This document shows positions 6,912 through 21,100 of a DNA stretch of 23,421 nucleotides, piece by piece. The stretch comes from a virus. The DNA lies in IMG/VR virus record IMGVR_UViG_3300020472_000171, positions 1 through 23,421 of that record; one strand, written 5' to 3'. The notes under the pieces are model-generated. The model had not been told where the DNA came from and ran no database searches. It was given only the letters and a program-made list of their open reading frames with translations. Both the position numbers and the translations under genes were made by a program. Numbering within the stretch: the stretch's first letter is position 1; each line of letters starts with the position of its first letter.

Positions 6912-8605
6912 TAGTATGCCTTAATGATAAACGTTACTGTGCAATTTGCTTGAGCACTATCTATATTAATATTTAGAGCATCTTCAAGGCTATCTGCTAT
7001 CAAAGAAGAACCATCTGCATTAGTTGCAGTGTGTGATGGTGGTCCTGACATAGATCCCATTGTTTGTTCTATCTCAAAACTTCCATGACTATGACTATCA
7101 AATGCCTCTTTAAGTGGGTTCTTAGTATCATCAAACATACTTAATGATGTAGGATATGTACCAAAGAAGAAATCTAAATTAATAGTACCATTCTGTAATG
7201 CATCTGATGTTGTAGTTACCTTCCATGTATTACCAACCTGCTCTATCTTCTTAACAGTTACACCATCAGCATACCATGCATATCTTTGATAGTTAACAGA
7301 TGTTTGAACACACATCGTTGGTACTACTCTGTCCCACTGATACCAACTGTCAGTACCATTAGTATACTCTCTCCTAATATCAGTATTAGCTGGAAAAGTA
7401 ATTTCAGCACCATTAACAACACAATCAGCAACACGAAATCTACCTGACTTTACTGTTGGTTGTCCATCCAAAGCAATTGGTGTAGTTTCTGGGTCATCTT
7501 CCAAACCATCACTTCTTACAGGTGATCCCACATCATAACCTAAGAAGTTAGATCTACTAGCATTCTTCATAGGTCTTGGGTGCATCCCTGTATGTGCTGG
7601 TTGTTGGTGTGTTTCAACTGGAGTCGTGGCAAGAATCTCATCTGTATTATTAATACCTGATACATTCTGAGTATATGTTGGATTCTCTTGTCCAGATCCT
7701 CTATCAGTACCTCGCCAATTGGCAGCACCAGCAGGAACATTAGCCCAATATGCTTTACCAGTAGAATCTTCTATAAATGACCAAGGTTCATTTGTTCTGG
7801 GTAATGTATTCTCAAAGTTTCCATTACCATAGTATGCTATACTTGCAGCACCTTGATTCCATTCTTGTGGTTCTGCATCTCTATGCTCACAAAATATATT
7901 AGTAGCAGTTAAACATTGATAGTCAGCACTACCACTAGTAGTAACACCACCGTCAGTTCTAAATGTCATAGCACCTACACCACCATCTGCTGCTGTTGGA
8001 ATAGTTCCAGGATGACTATGTGATGGTGTATGGTTTGGACCTAACTTACGAGGTATCATATAAACTGTCTCCAAGAAATCAGGAGAATTTAAACTCATAT
8101 CTTCAAATTTAAAATATAAATTACCAGATATATTTAATGTGAAATCAATATCTGCTGTTGCTTGCCATGATGTTTTAACAATTACATCATTACCCCACCC
8201 AGATATTTGATCTCCAAACTTATTACCATTCTTATCTAAAACAACATTCTTAGCATTAGGTTGTCCCATCTCATACTTAGGATCATCTAAGTAATCCAAT
8301 TCTAAATCAACCATAAGATGATTTGATATATTAGGTAATCCAAATGTTGCTGGAGTATCATAATAAGGGAACTCATAATGATTACCAGCAGCATCACTCA
8401 TGCTACCACCATAAGTATCACCCAATTGTGATGCTAACAATGGATAATCAGATGCAGGTAACATATTTTGTCCCTGTCCCATAACAATCCATCCTTTAGG
8501 TATATTAGATGCAAGGAAACCATTTCCTCCATCTCCACCCCAAGGCATGATCGTGCCAATCTTGGCAGCTCTCATTGTTTTTAGTGAATCGTAATGTATT
8601 GCCAT
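6911..8605 (-). CDS. Tail-collar fibre protein
   Basis: This encodes 564 residues. A tail-collar-like domain spans about 36-93 (IPKGWIVMGQGQNMLPASDY, then PLLASQLGDTYGG, then FGLPNIS). The usual CDG is replaced by GQG, so the collar cysteine is lost. His-x-His motifs occur at 196-198 (in HTPSHSHPG) and 505-507 (FDSHSHGSF), and a further histidine cluster (HQQPAHTGMH) lies at 333-342. The C-terminus CTVTFIIKAY shares its final pattern with the next two fibres. No signal peptide or membrane segment is present, as expected for a virion protein made in the cytoplasm. The gene follows the giant structural gene with a 3-base gap and has GGAG nine bases before its ATG. The family role is a baseplate or fibre tip that contacts the host; which host structure is bound cannot be told. 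Confidence 0.88.
   Translation of the reverse strand: MAIHYDSLKTMRAAKIGTIMPWGGDGGNGFLASNIPKGWIVMGQGQNMLPASDYPLLASQLGDTYGGSMSDAAGNHYEFPYYDTPATFGLPNISNHLMVDLELDYLDDPKYEMGQPNAKNVVLDKNGNKFGDQISGWGNDVIVKTSWQATADIDFTLNISGNLYFKFEDMSLNSPDFLETVYMIPRKLGPNHTPSHSHPGTIPTAADGGVGAMTFRTDGGVTTSGSADYQCLTATNIFCEHRDAEPQEWNQGAASIAYYGNGNFENTLPRTNEPWSFIEDSTGKAYWANVPAGAANWRGTDRGSGQENPTYTQNVSGINNTDEILATTPVETHQQPAHTGMHPRPMKNASRSNFLGYDVGSPVRSDGLEDDPETTPIALDGQPTVKSGRFRVADCVVNGAEITFPANTDIRREYTNGTDSWYQWDRVVPTMCVQTSVNYQRYAWYADGVTVKKIEQVGNTWKVTTTSDALQNGTINLDFFFGTYPTSLSMFDDTKNPLKEAFDSHSHGSFEIEQTMGSMSGPPSHTATNADGSSLIADSLEDALNINIDSAQANCTVTFIIKAY
6919..6923 (-). promoter_or_regulatory. Ribosome site inside upstream gene's last codons
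   Basis: The minus strand reads TAAGG seven bases before the ATG at 6911. These bases are also part of the codons for Ile-Lys-Ala in the C-terminal IIKAY of the preceding collar protein, so the conserved C-terminal codons double as the initiation signal of the next gene. The stop and start share one base (TAATG), which supports this start choice. Confidence 0.6.
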
Positions 8606-8608
8606 CTA

Positions 8609-9130
8609 TTATAACTCCATGAGCCACCAACCTCTTAGTGCAGGTGGAATTGTTTGTGCATTTGCAGAATTTGCAAGGTCTGTATCACCAGCATAAACTA
8701 ATCCAAATGATGCATTACGTGTCTGAATTATTAATTCTCCAGAATCCCACTGAGGAATACTTCCACCAGCACCAGCAGCAATAGATGTACCACTGCTATC
8801 ACCTTGAATTGATACAGCAATATTATTAACCTTAAGTGCTCTAATAATAAGACTTGTATTGTATGTTAGATTACCACTTAGTTCAACGAATCTAATCATA
8901 TCACCTGTCTGTGCATTATCTGGTAAATATAGAACCATATTATTACCACTTGCAGAATTAATCAAATAGTTATTATTAACTTGTAGTGGTGTGGTCTGTG
9001 TTTGACCAACACCAGCTATGTCAAATTCAACATAGGTGAATCTTCTACCACCATTTGCAGTCCAATACTTCTCAATACCAAATGAATCAATAGCATTGTC
9101 CTGATAGATCTTAAAGTCTTTAGCACCTTG
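8609..9130 (-). other. C-terminal globular end of giant protein
   Basis: The last 175 or so residues of the giant protein change from shaft-like repeats to a compact beta-rich segment: NNNYLINSASGNNMVLYLPD, NLTYNTSLIIRALKVNN, WDSGELIIQTRNASFGLVY and finally LRGWWLMEL. The pattern of NNNYxI, LPxxxxxGDxxRxVxxxGNL, SLxIRA, SGELxxQTxxAxFGLVY and GWWLMEL is familiar from C-terminal ends of cyanophage structural proteins. It is probably the exposed tip or the trimerisation cap. Confidence 0.55.
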
Positions 9131-12100
9131 AGTACCACCAACTCCAGCAGATCCAAGATTATCTATATGGAATATAGACTCAGTACCACTCTCAGTTGGG
9201 AAAATTTTACCCTTCTGATAGAATGATTCACCCATCTCAACACTACCAGATAGACCTGCTACCCTAAATGTTCTTACGTTTGAACATACATTATTAATCT
9301 GACAAGACTCTTGGTAAGTATAAAGGTCACCAAAGAAGTTACCATTACCTTTAAGAGTTAATCCATTTGTACCTGTCTTAGGATCAAGTAGAGAACCATC
9401 ACCTGAGTGCTCATCATCATTAGCAATAGACAATACCACAGTTTGACGATCAGAACCATAGATTCTCAAAGCACCACTGTATATTTCTACATCATCATTA
9501 GTAGTTAAATGACCACCACCAAATAGTTTGGTGACATCACCATTAGACTCTCTTATACTCTTAACTAACTTAACACCGTATGCAGTATCAGTAGATCCAT
9601 CAATACTATCAGGTAAGAACCACTCAGTTCCTATTCTAATATACTGTTCATAGTCTTGCTTGTTAGATATTAAATCAGAATCCCTTAACTGTATCTCATA
9701 TCTAAGATCACTGCTGTTAGGTTGTCTTGCTTTAATAGAAGTTAATCCACTAGACCTATCAGTGCGAGTTGCAGGGATAGTATTTAATAGTGTAGTAGTT
9801 CTATCAAACTTATTAATCTTAACTACATCATCACCAGCACTAAATGTAGTTGCTACTGTATCTTCCTTACCTCTACCTCCAAGTGGATAGTTAGCATTGG
9901 TTTGTGTTGGAAGAATTAAGTTGCCACTACCATCTGTATATGGTGCTTGTGTGATCTGAATGATCTCAATATTAGATTGATTAGTAATCATTACAAGATC
10001 ACCAACCACAAATCCATCAATGTTAGAAGCAATTATAATATCAGATGTTGAAGCAACTATAGGATCAGCAACAGTTGTGCTTGGTCCACCAGCAGATTTT
10101 GCTTGTGGATCCTTTCTATAAACATGAACGACATCAACACCAGCAGCATATTGAGACGTTCCAGTACCAAATGCTTCTGCTGTTACAAATACTGTACCAT
10201 GTGTATTACCAATAACTGTGTCACCTGTACAAGTGTCAACCTCAAAGGTCTCAATACCATCACCATTTGTTATAGTTAACTTCTGATTAGTATCAGAGTT
10301 AGTATATGGTGCAGCACATGAACCATTAATAGTAAGAGATCCTTCTGTAGTTAGATCACCACCAATGAATAAATTACCATTGGTTGAATCAACCTCAAAC
10401 ATCACCTCTTCGGCTGTAGTATCACAACCCTTCTTAACAGTAAGTTTCTTAGGAACTTGATTAATTAGAGTCTTAACTTCAATGATCTCACCAGTTGCTC
10501 CTGTAGCATCACGATCAACCATTACATAGTCACCAACCTCTAGTGATCCACCAAACTGTGATAGATACACATCATCTTCTGCTCCTGAGTTATCAATATC
10601 AGCAGTGATCCAAGTTGATTGGTACTGTACCTGACACTTGAATATTGCTGTATCTTCATCATGGAAGTCACCAATGGTAGTCATTGTACCAAATGGTTGT
10701 CTCTCAACTATGATGTAGTATGGAGCCTGATTAACTCTTACTAAAGATTTAATCTTAACAAACTCTGCATACTCACCACTACCATCACTATCAATAATTA
10801 ATATGTCATTGATACCATAGTATAGGTTACCAGCAGCATCATAAGGACTCTTATCAATTGGTAAGTAATACTCAAGACCACTCAATGCTGGTAGATTAGG
10901 AGTAACGTTAGTCCTAGGATTCTGATACTCAGCACCACCCCAAGGATCTCCAGACTCAGTGTTAACTGCGTTGTACTCACCTGTGGGTGTTGTTGATGGG
11001 AATCTTAGAACATCAATGAAATCTACATTCCTTGTAGGAGAGAGTCCACCTTGTTGGGTGTGACTCATTATTGTAGATCCACCCTGTGCTCTATATCCTG
11101 TAAATGTGTAAGAGGAAGAACCACCACACAATATTATATCAGAATTAAATCTAGCACTAGCATCTACAACCAAATTGTTTCTAACATTAGTCTTACCACC
11201 TTGTCCAGCGATTGTTACATCAGAACTATTTTCTGCAAACTTAACTATACTTGTAGCACTATTACCTGAGAGGAATTCAACAGTTTCAGAATTAGATTCA
11301 AACTTAGTAATACTACCTGCACCACTCCTTCTGAATCCAAGTCTAACATCACCAGCAATACCAAATGACTTAGTTCCAATCTCAGTGTATGAATCTGTTT
11401 CAGTACTTAAGAAAGCACCACCAATCTTAATCCTAGACTTATTGATATAAGGTGAAGCACCGTCTGGTGTTGCACCAACGTTAATAGCACTAGAAGAACT
11501 CTGATTACCTATCTTGATATCCTGTGCATCTGTCTGTACATTACCAAGTTCAATATTCTGAGCAGATCCAGCAATAAGAAGTCCCTTACTACCACCTGTT
11601 GTAGTACTCTGAGTACCCTTGAAGTGTGTACCCATTAGGAAGTTGAATGTTCCCGTTGTGATACCCGTACTTACATTAACAGTACCATTATCAAAAGCAT
11701 CAGGCCACCAACCAATTGTTACATCCTGTTCAAATTTAACATCATCAGTGAATCTACCAGTACCAACAACAGTTAATGTACTATCAAGCACATCATTTGT
11801 CTGGGTCATTATTCCAGGAATTGCTACCGATGGCCCCATTGTGTTGATACCAACCATACCTGAGTTGGTTGTAGCAACTCTGAAGGTTGCTGCATTGTCA
11901 GGAGTTGCACTATCACCACCAACCAATAATGCATGATCTTGCTCAGTCAATGCATGAGCAGTACCAGCCTTATAAGTTGTTGTCCAATTAGGAGAAGTCT
12001 TACCACTAATGAATGTAGTACCAACAACATCTAAGTTAGCACGTGGATCTGTTCCATTATCAACAAATGCATCCTTCCATGCATCACCACCAGCACGTTG

Positions 12101-15100
12101 TATTGTGTTAACACCAACCTTAAAGTCACCCCAAACATCTGTATCTGTTCTGATAGACTCTGCACCAAGTACACCTGTCTCTTTCCAAGTACTATCAGAA
12201 TATGATAGTGTTGCATTTGGTTCACTAGACCACAATCTTGGGTCATCATTACCAATATTACCTCTAGCAGCAGTGATTGTTATGTCAACATAATCATTAC
12301 CACCAGCGAATGATCCAGAATTAATTGGCCAACGACCATTAACTGCATTGTCACTCAAACCATCTATCTTAATCGTAGATGCAGCAGTAATAGGTGGTAC
12401 GAATGAACTATTCGTTACACTATTCTTCCACTTAAGTCTGATTGTTTGAGTACCATCAAGATCAAGATGCTGAACCTGAGATGATATATCATTAAAGGAG
12501 TTAGCAAGTATCCATGATACTGAACCAGAAGATCCAACACTCTTACCCTTAAGTAAGATGTCACCTGTCTTAGGTAATGGTCCTTGAGAACCATAACGAA
12601 CTATCTGATCTGTTCCAAATGTTCCATCCTGATCAGGAGTAATGTTTGAACCTACTCCACCAACAGCATGGTTTTGAATCTTATATCCTTGAGCAATACC
12701 ACCTGAACCACGTGGGTTGAATTGGAATACAGAAGCAGCAACCATGTTCTTATTAAGAACAATGTCACCTCTTGTTGCTTGGTTACCTTGCTGATTATCT
12801 CTTCCTAAGAGAGCATCTTCTCCAAGACTAGTATCAATAGTTGATAGAATAGTCAGAGATTGTAATCCAAGATTAGGTTCTACTGATATCTGAACAGGTG
12901 AGTTGAAGTTATTAGTCTTCTTACCATCATCACCACCATTAACAGTAATATTCTCATTGAATGTTACAGGAGTGTCAAATGTAGTAACAAGATTATCAAT
13001 AGGATCATCAGGAGTGAATGAATCAACTAATGTTGCTCTTTCTAAGAATTCCTCTTCACCAGTGATAGCATCAATCTTACGGTTACCAATGTATAGGTCA
13101 CCATTAGAGTTTAATCCTGTGTAGAATACCAGACCACCATTCTCTTTCTTAGATTGTGAATAGAAATCCTGAATAGGTGATAGTAATACTTCCTGTCTAA
13201 TTGGTAGAGCAGTTGAGTAGTTACCTGGACCAAAACCAAGGTATTCAAACGTGTGGTTACCAGCACGAGCGATAGATGGTCGTCTAAGTTCAACATATAG
13301 TCTCTGATCTACTACAACTGTACTAGTACCAGCAATAGGAATCTGACGATCTTCAGAACCAGAGGTAGCATTACCTTCCTCTGCCTTGATTATACTATTC
13401 TGATTAACATCCTTAAAGTTGAAAGGTGTTAATGCTGGAGTTTCAACTAAATCTTCAATACCTTCCCTTGTTAGAGAGTTCTTGAAGTCGTTAACAGTAA
13501 CTAAACCATGAATATAGTTATCAGCAGCAGAGTATGTTATTGGTGGATCAACTAAATTACTATCTAATTGCTTAAACCATACAGGATCATTCTTATAGTT
13601 AAGAGGATATAACTTACTTACTGGCTGGGAGAACTTGAAGTTTCTAAAGTTGCCAAGGTTACCAGCACCAGTAGGATATGGTGATACATTACCACGAATA
13701 GCAGTTAGATAGAAAATACCATCTTGCTGTTCAAAGATACGTTTTTGGATCTCTTGAACATCAAAGATATAGAATGTATCATCAATCTCTCCACCATCCT
13801 TAACTGAATCAATATAGAATTGAACACCATCATCATCCTCAACAATATCACCAGGAGTCAGAGTATATACTGCTGCACCATTTTGTCTGTAATAATTTTC
13901 AGGATATTCCTTCTTAATAAGATCTTTAAGTACCAATGACTTACCAAAGTCAGGATCAGAAAGTAGATCTGCAAATACTGCTCCCTGTGATAATCTGATA
14001 GAATCACTAGCAGAATATTCAATCTTTCCAGATACACCCTTAAGAACTAAATGCCATGTGGTATTATTTGGATCATTAGGATTTGTTGGAAGAGCAGCAT
14101 GAATATAACCATATCCAGCACCTGTGCCAGGATCATTCCATTCAACCTTAGATGCCTGATCATACGTACCACTAGGCATATTTGGATTCTTAATGAAAGA
14201 TCCACCTTGAGGTACAGTTACTTGTACAGTAACAAATGATTCATTCTTAAGAGCATTATTTGATATTCCTAAATCAAATACTGACAACTCTAATTGAGTG
14301 TCACCAGTAACAGAATCAACAAAGTATCTACCAGACTGAATAGTAAAGTCAACATAATTCTGAGTAGTTATGACTTTCTTATAAATTATTCCTGATCCTG
14401 TAAGATCTTTCTTATATGGATCATAAGCATCGTCTATCTTACACTCAGGTGATGCATTCTTAAACTGCGAAGCAGTCCAACCAATGATTTCATTAGTCTG
14501 TGTACTACCACTTACATTATTATAGAACTTAGCTTCAGATACTGAGCCAGAAATTTTCTTCAGAATAATTTTTTGTGAAGGAAGTTTTCTAGTCTCATCT
14601 TTCCTCATCTTAATCGTAAATCCATTTAGAGGATCACGAACAGACTTCAGATACTTAGGTACAACATATCTTAAACGATAGATACGATCATTAGGATCTC
14701 TTTCATCCTCTATTCTTGTATAGTAACTATCATTACTCTTATCCTTACCAGATGCATCATTATAATCAGTATCATGGAATCTCTTCAAGATACTTTGAAC
14801 ATCATAGTCTTGAGTACCAGGAGTAGAAGTATCTTTTACTTGTAAATACCACTTACCTTTCTGAGTAGCAGTAGGAGTATTGTCATACGTAGGATCAAAC
14901 TTTAATGGTGATGTACGTTTGTTACAATATACAGCATAATCTTTATCTTCAGTTATTATAATAGGCTGATTATCACCTAAAGCATTAGCGAAAGTCTTAT
15001 ATAATTTGAATACTTTAGGACTCACATATCTAGCCCAGAAGATTACATCTCCACGTATTCTATTATTAGCATCAGCAACAGTAGGATCATTAGCAAAGTT

Positions 15101-18100
15101 TCCACCAACTTTAGGTAGGTCACCTGTATTTGCTCTAAAGAATATTGGATGACCTTCTGGAACACCAGAGTCTGGCTTATCAAATATATGAGCAACATCT
15201 GTTCTCAATCCACCAGGAACAACACCAACACCTGTATCAATAGAAGGAATATATTTAACTAAATCATATACATTATCAAGAGTAAACTGATAGATATCAA
15301 TTTCTACATCTCTATCAATCGCTTCTACTTCAGCAGAGTGAATGTAGATACCAGCAGCAGCATTCTCTACACTGTTTGCTAACATCAACTGACTCTGATC
15401 AGAACCATCAAATGATGTAGTTATTGAATAATCTTTAGGTTGTGTAAATCTACCTGGAGCAATTACATAGTATGTCTCATTAGGACTAAACCCATTAGGA
15501 AGTCTTACTCTACGCTTATCAACATCAACATATTTTTGGGTTACTGTATCCCAACGTGGACGTGGAACCAAGCGTACAGGAGTTCCAGTCTCTAATTTAT
15601 GTGGATTGCCCTGAGATGGTGGTGCTTGATTTGGATCCCTGAGTGACCATACTGTTGCTCTAGTAGAAAGAGCAGCAGTTGATTGTGCTGGCTCATTCCT
15701 AGGAACAGAACCCAATCCATTTTGAATTATAGTATTGATATTAGCGAAGTACTGACGAACAGCAATTGCTTGTGTAGCACACTCAGGATATGATTCTTCA
15801 CGTCTAGAAGCATTTGCAGCAGAAGCAGAGAATGAAGGATCAATATTTGGTCTCAAGTCTGTATATACACCCTTTTCAGCAGCACCAGAACCACCAGTAC
15901 CAGCTACCGTTGGCCAAGAGAACCACAATATCGTTGATGTTGTGCTAGTATTAGCATTAACAGAAGGACCAAATGATATTCCTTTAGGAGATTCTATCCT
16001 CTCTATAGTATCAAGATATCCACTGTTAGATATGGTACTAGTAATAATACCAAACAGAGTAGTTATTGCAGAAGCAACAGTCTGACATGAACCATTAGAA
16101 ATAGTTCTACTAACACTATCAAGTGATGAACCATCAGAAATAGTATCAGTAAGAATCTTAAAGAGTGAGTTAACTGTTGCTCTAATGTCTTCACATCTTC
16201 CAACAGAAGGAGTTCTTATAATACCACCAACTTGTAATGCTCCTATATCTGCACTAACAAATGTATGAGTACTTGTGTTAGTAGAAGGTGCAGATGATAA
16301 TACATTAACTGTAATAGTATCAGCAGTTACTGCTGTAATAGCATTGTAACTAGTGTATGATGGGTCAGTTGCACGTGGATATGTATGAACTGTGTTATCA
16401 CTGTCCTTAGCACAAGTAAATGATAATGAGTTAGGAGCTATGTTAACAACATCACTTGTTGTGAATCCATGATTACCAATGGTCAATACCATGTCACCTG
16501 TGACAGGATTATAATCAGCATTGGTTACAGTTCTATTAACACCAGCCAAGCTTGATGGATCTGTGATAGCATTAGTTGCAATTGCAGTTAATGTATTGAT
16601 AGCAGATCTTACATCCTCACACTTCTCAGCAGACACTGTGCGTGTTACACTATGAAGTGATGTTGGTGTTGCTATAGTATCAGTTAATATTTGAATTAAT
16701 GTTGTTACAGCAGAAGTTTCATTCTGACACTTAGGATTAGCAGTATCAACTGTTCCTGTGTACATAGACTGAGTTAACTGTGTGTGTCCACCAACAGTAA
16801 CTGCTTCATTTCTAACAACTTCAATGATTAGGTCACGTACTGCATTAAATCCAAATATAGTTTCATTCTCATGACCATCAGCATGACCACCAGAAACATA
16901 TAAGTTACCTGTATCCCATACTCTATCGTTACCACCAAATGCTACGTTATGTGCTACAACTTCTACTACATCCTTAAGATCATCAAGACAATCAGCAGTA
17001 GTATATCCAGCAGCAGGGATGTAATTGGTATACTGTGCAAGCATTCTACCCAATGCAATCTCAGAAATAAAATTCTTATTTGCAAGTATTAAGTTCTTAG
17101 CATCAGCAGCCTTATTATTCTGTGGTGTTGAAGTACTAGTTGTAATGGTGTTATCATATGTCTGAGTTTTACCATGTGATCCAATAATAAGAACTCTTTC
17201 GTTTCTCATTACTTGAACCATTAACTCCTTAGCATCTTCAAATGCCATAAGAGTCTGTTCTTCTTCACCAGCAACATGAGCACCTGTTACATACAAGTTT
17301 GCCATGTCATATACTCTGTCATTTCCACCAAACGCTAAGTTATATCCAATTTCAGTAATGAAATCTTTAATATCATCTCTGCAATCCTGTGGATTGCCTG
17401 TTGGAGGAACGAATCCAGGATTCTGAAGGATCATTCTATCATATGCTTCATATGATATTAAATCAGCATTGGATAGAATAAGATCACGAGCATCACCAAA
17501 CCTACCATGTGGAGTAGCATTCTGTGTAGTATCTCTAGTAATGCTAGTATCTCTAGTCTGAGTAAGTCCATGAGAACCAATAGGAAGTATTTCCTGATCT
17601 CTCATGACCTGAACAGCCATATCTCTAGCATGTTCAAAGACTACATTAGTTTCTAGTTCTTCACCAACAACATGAGCACCTGTCTTAAATGAGTATGCGG
17701 CATCATATGTCTTATCATTACCACCATATGCTACGTTGTCTGCAATAGATTCTAATACATCTCTAACATCATCAACACAATCTACATTATGGTATGCTCT
17801 ACTACCACCAACAGAGAATACTTTATGTACTGAGTTAGAAGCAGAACTTACCCAAGCATGAGTGTAATTACCACCACTAGTTACAGCACCAGCAGTTGCA
17901 CTTATAAATTGATGCTGATAACGATCACCAGGAGCAGCAGCACCAACATCAATAGTGATAGTACCTGACTGTCTCTGAATAGCACCTATTGCACCTCTCT
18001 TAAATGTATGAGCAGTTGCTGGCTTCTGATGTACACAGAGATTAGCAGCAGTTACAAATGTATGAGCAGATAGAGGTAGATATTCAACAGCATTAGCGAT

Positions 18101-21100
18101 TGAACTTACAAATGTATGCTTGTAGTGATGACCTGTAGTAATTGAATTATCAAGAGAATCTACATATACATGAGCACCTGCTGTATTATCATTAGCCTGT
18201 CCAACATTAACTGTAATTGTTGTAGATGTTGTAGAAATAATATCAATATACTTTTGATAGAATGGATCAGTTGTACGTGGATAAGCATGTAGTGTTGTAT
18301 TACTATCCTTAGCACAAGTAAATTTCAATCCACCTTCTTTTATTTGTATACTATCACCAACCTGTAAGGAGTGACTACCAATAGTAATCTCCATAACACC
18401 AGTAGCAGGGTCATATGCTGCATTGGATGGTTTGTAATCAGTTATAGTTGGAGTACCAACATTTATTGTTACTGTTCCTGTCTGCTTCTTAATACCATTC
18501 TTAGTAGCAGAAAGGAAGACATGGTTACCTGTATAACTAGACAGACCAACATTAACTCTAAATGTATTAGCAGTAGTCTCTCTAATTTGTAACCACTTTC
18601 CACTTGGATAATCAAATCCTGCACGTGGATAAGCAGATCCTGCCGAAGCTTTACCAACATTAATTGTTATGGTATCATTAGTAATAGCCCAAACCTCTAG
18701 AGGTGTAGCATGTGCTGGATCTGTTGTACGAGGATATGTGTGGACAGTAGCGTTGTTATCTTTATCACATGTGAAGCTTAAAGCATTAGCACCAAAGGTA
18801 ACTGTACTATTTGATTTCTGAAGACCACTAGGAGTAGCACTTGCAAATATATGAGCATGGTCACCACCACTAGTGATAGCATTAGATGCAGCAAACCCAG
18901 GTTTCCATCTGTGAAGTGAATCATCTGTAGTAGTACCAACATTCAAGGTTATTGTAGTTGCTGTTACTGAAGTAATATTAACTGCTGTATCATAAGATGG
19001 ATCAGTTGCTCTTGGATATAAATGATCAGTAGCAAAGTTATCCTTATCACATTGGAATGGTAAGGATCCATTAGTAATCTTAACACTAGTATCAGGAGTT
19101 AAATTATGAGCTCCAATAGTAAGTGTCATTAATCCTGTTGAAGGATTATAAGAACCATCAGTAGGAGTATGCTGTACTAAAGGAGATGTTCCAACATTAA
19201 TATCAAATGTGTCAGTCTGTACATTAGAAATTGTTATCCACTTTCCACTAATAGGATCACTAGGACGTGGGTATTGCTTACTAACAGTATTGCCATCCAT
19301 TGCACACTTCATGCTGATAGAATTATCAGCAAGTTTCACCTTATCTCCATTGGTGAATCCATGACTAGCAACAGTAAGTGTCATCACACCTGTTGATGCT
19401 GTATAAGATGCATTAGTTACAGTAACTGATGAAGGAGCTTGAAGTCCATGTGCAGCACTGGTAATAACCATAACACCAGTAGCAGGGTCATAAGTTGCAT
19501 CAGTTACACTCTTATTACTATTGAATGCATTGGCAGCAGTACCACCAACCCAACTGTGAACACCAGAACCACCTAAAGAACATGCTAATGTTAATGATCC
19601 ATCAGCAATCTGAATATGATCTCCACCATTAGTAACAGCACCAGTAACTGCTGAAACAAAAGTATGTGGATACTGATCAGCAGAAGCAGCTACCTCTACT
19701 TGTACTGTAAATGTACTTTGAGTTACATTACTAACAACTATATCTTTATTACTTACAGGATCACTTGATCTTGGATAAGTATGCTCACTAACATTATTAT
19801 CTTTATCACATGTAAATTTGAGTGTATTATCCTTAATTCTAACGTACTCACCATCAGATAATCCGTGGTTAGGAACATTAAGTGTTAGTACCCCAGTAGC
19901 AGGATCATATGCTGTCAGACCAACAATAGGTGTAAACTCTTGAGGTCCAGCAAATCCATGACTAGGAACGGTAACTGTTAAATCACCAGTAGAAGAATCA
20001 TATACTACATCAGTTGCTGTATGTTCTGATTGTCCTACTTCTGTAATTGATAGTGACTTACCTGCATATGGATCAACACCTGGACGTGGGTAACTATGGT
20101 TTGATACATTACCATCTTTATCACATGTAAATGTGAGTGAATTATCCTTCAAGATAATATCAGAACCAACAGCAAGTCCATGTTGACCCAATGTTAGAGT
20201 CATATCACCAGTCATATAATTATAGTCTGCTGATGTAGGTTGGAAGTACTTGTTATCACCTGCCATACCAACATCAACTATAACAGTATGCTGTCCATCA
20301 CCACCAATAATAGGAAGTGATCTACCAGCAGCTTTGTCTACATTAGGACGTGGATATGTTTGTGGAACTTGATTACCATCCATTGTACATGTAAATGATA
20401 ATGCATTATCATCAATTACAAGACTTGTACCCACACCCCAACCAACTGTACTTGCAAAGGTTAGTGTAAGATGACCACTAGCAGGATCATATGCTGCATT
20501 AGATGGAGTAAATGACTCATTAGCACCAGCAGCTTCAACATTAACCTTAAATGTATCAACTGTGGTATTAGATACAGTCAACCAATCTCCACTTACAGGA
20601 TCGCTTGATCTTGGATATGAATGCTCACTAGCATTACCATCCATTGCACATGTGAAGGTCAATCCATTATCAGAAATTTTTATTCTATCTCCGTTAACAA
20701 ACCCGTGACCAGGAACAGTTAGTTCTAAAATACCAGTAGCAGGGTCGTAGTCACCACCCTCTGCTGTATGATATGATGCACCAACTTTCTTAATCTTAAG
20801 AGCACTCTGGTATGCAGGGTCAGTAGAACGTGGATAGCTTGTAGCAGCATTGAAATTGTCCTTAGCACACTTGAATATTAATGATTGATCTGCTAGTCTA
20901 ACACTGCTTCCAGTTCTAAGATTATGTGAACCAATGGTGAGTGTCATATCACCAGTATTAGGATCATATTGAGCAGCAGAAACATCGTGACTGACGTTTA
21001 TAGTCTTGCCAACATTAATTGTAATTGTATCAGCAGTCTTTGCTGAGACAGGAAGAAGAGCAGTAGCAGCAGGATCACTTACACGAGGATAAGCATGTGT

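Noticed and set aside
1525-8605. A diversity-generating retroelement acting on the fibre genes
   Set aside because: There is no reverse transcriptase gene, no template repeat, and no adenine-biased variable copy visible at the 3' ends of the fibre genes in this window.
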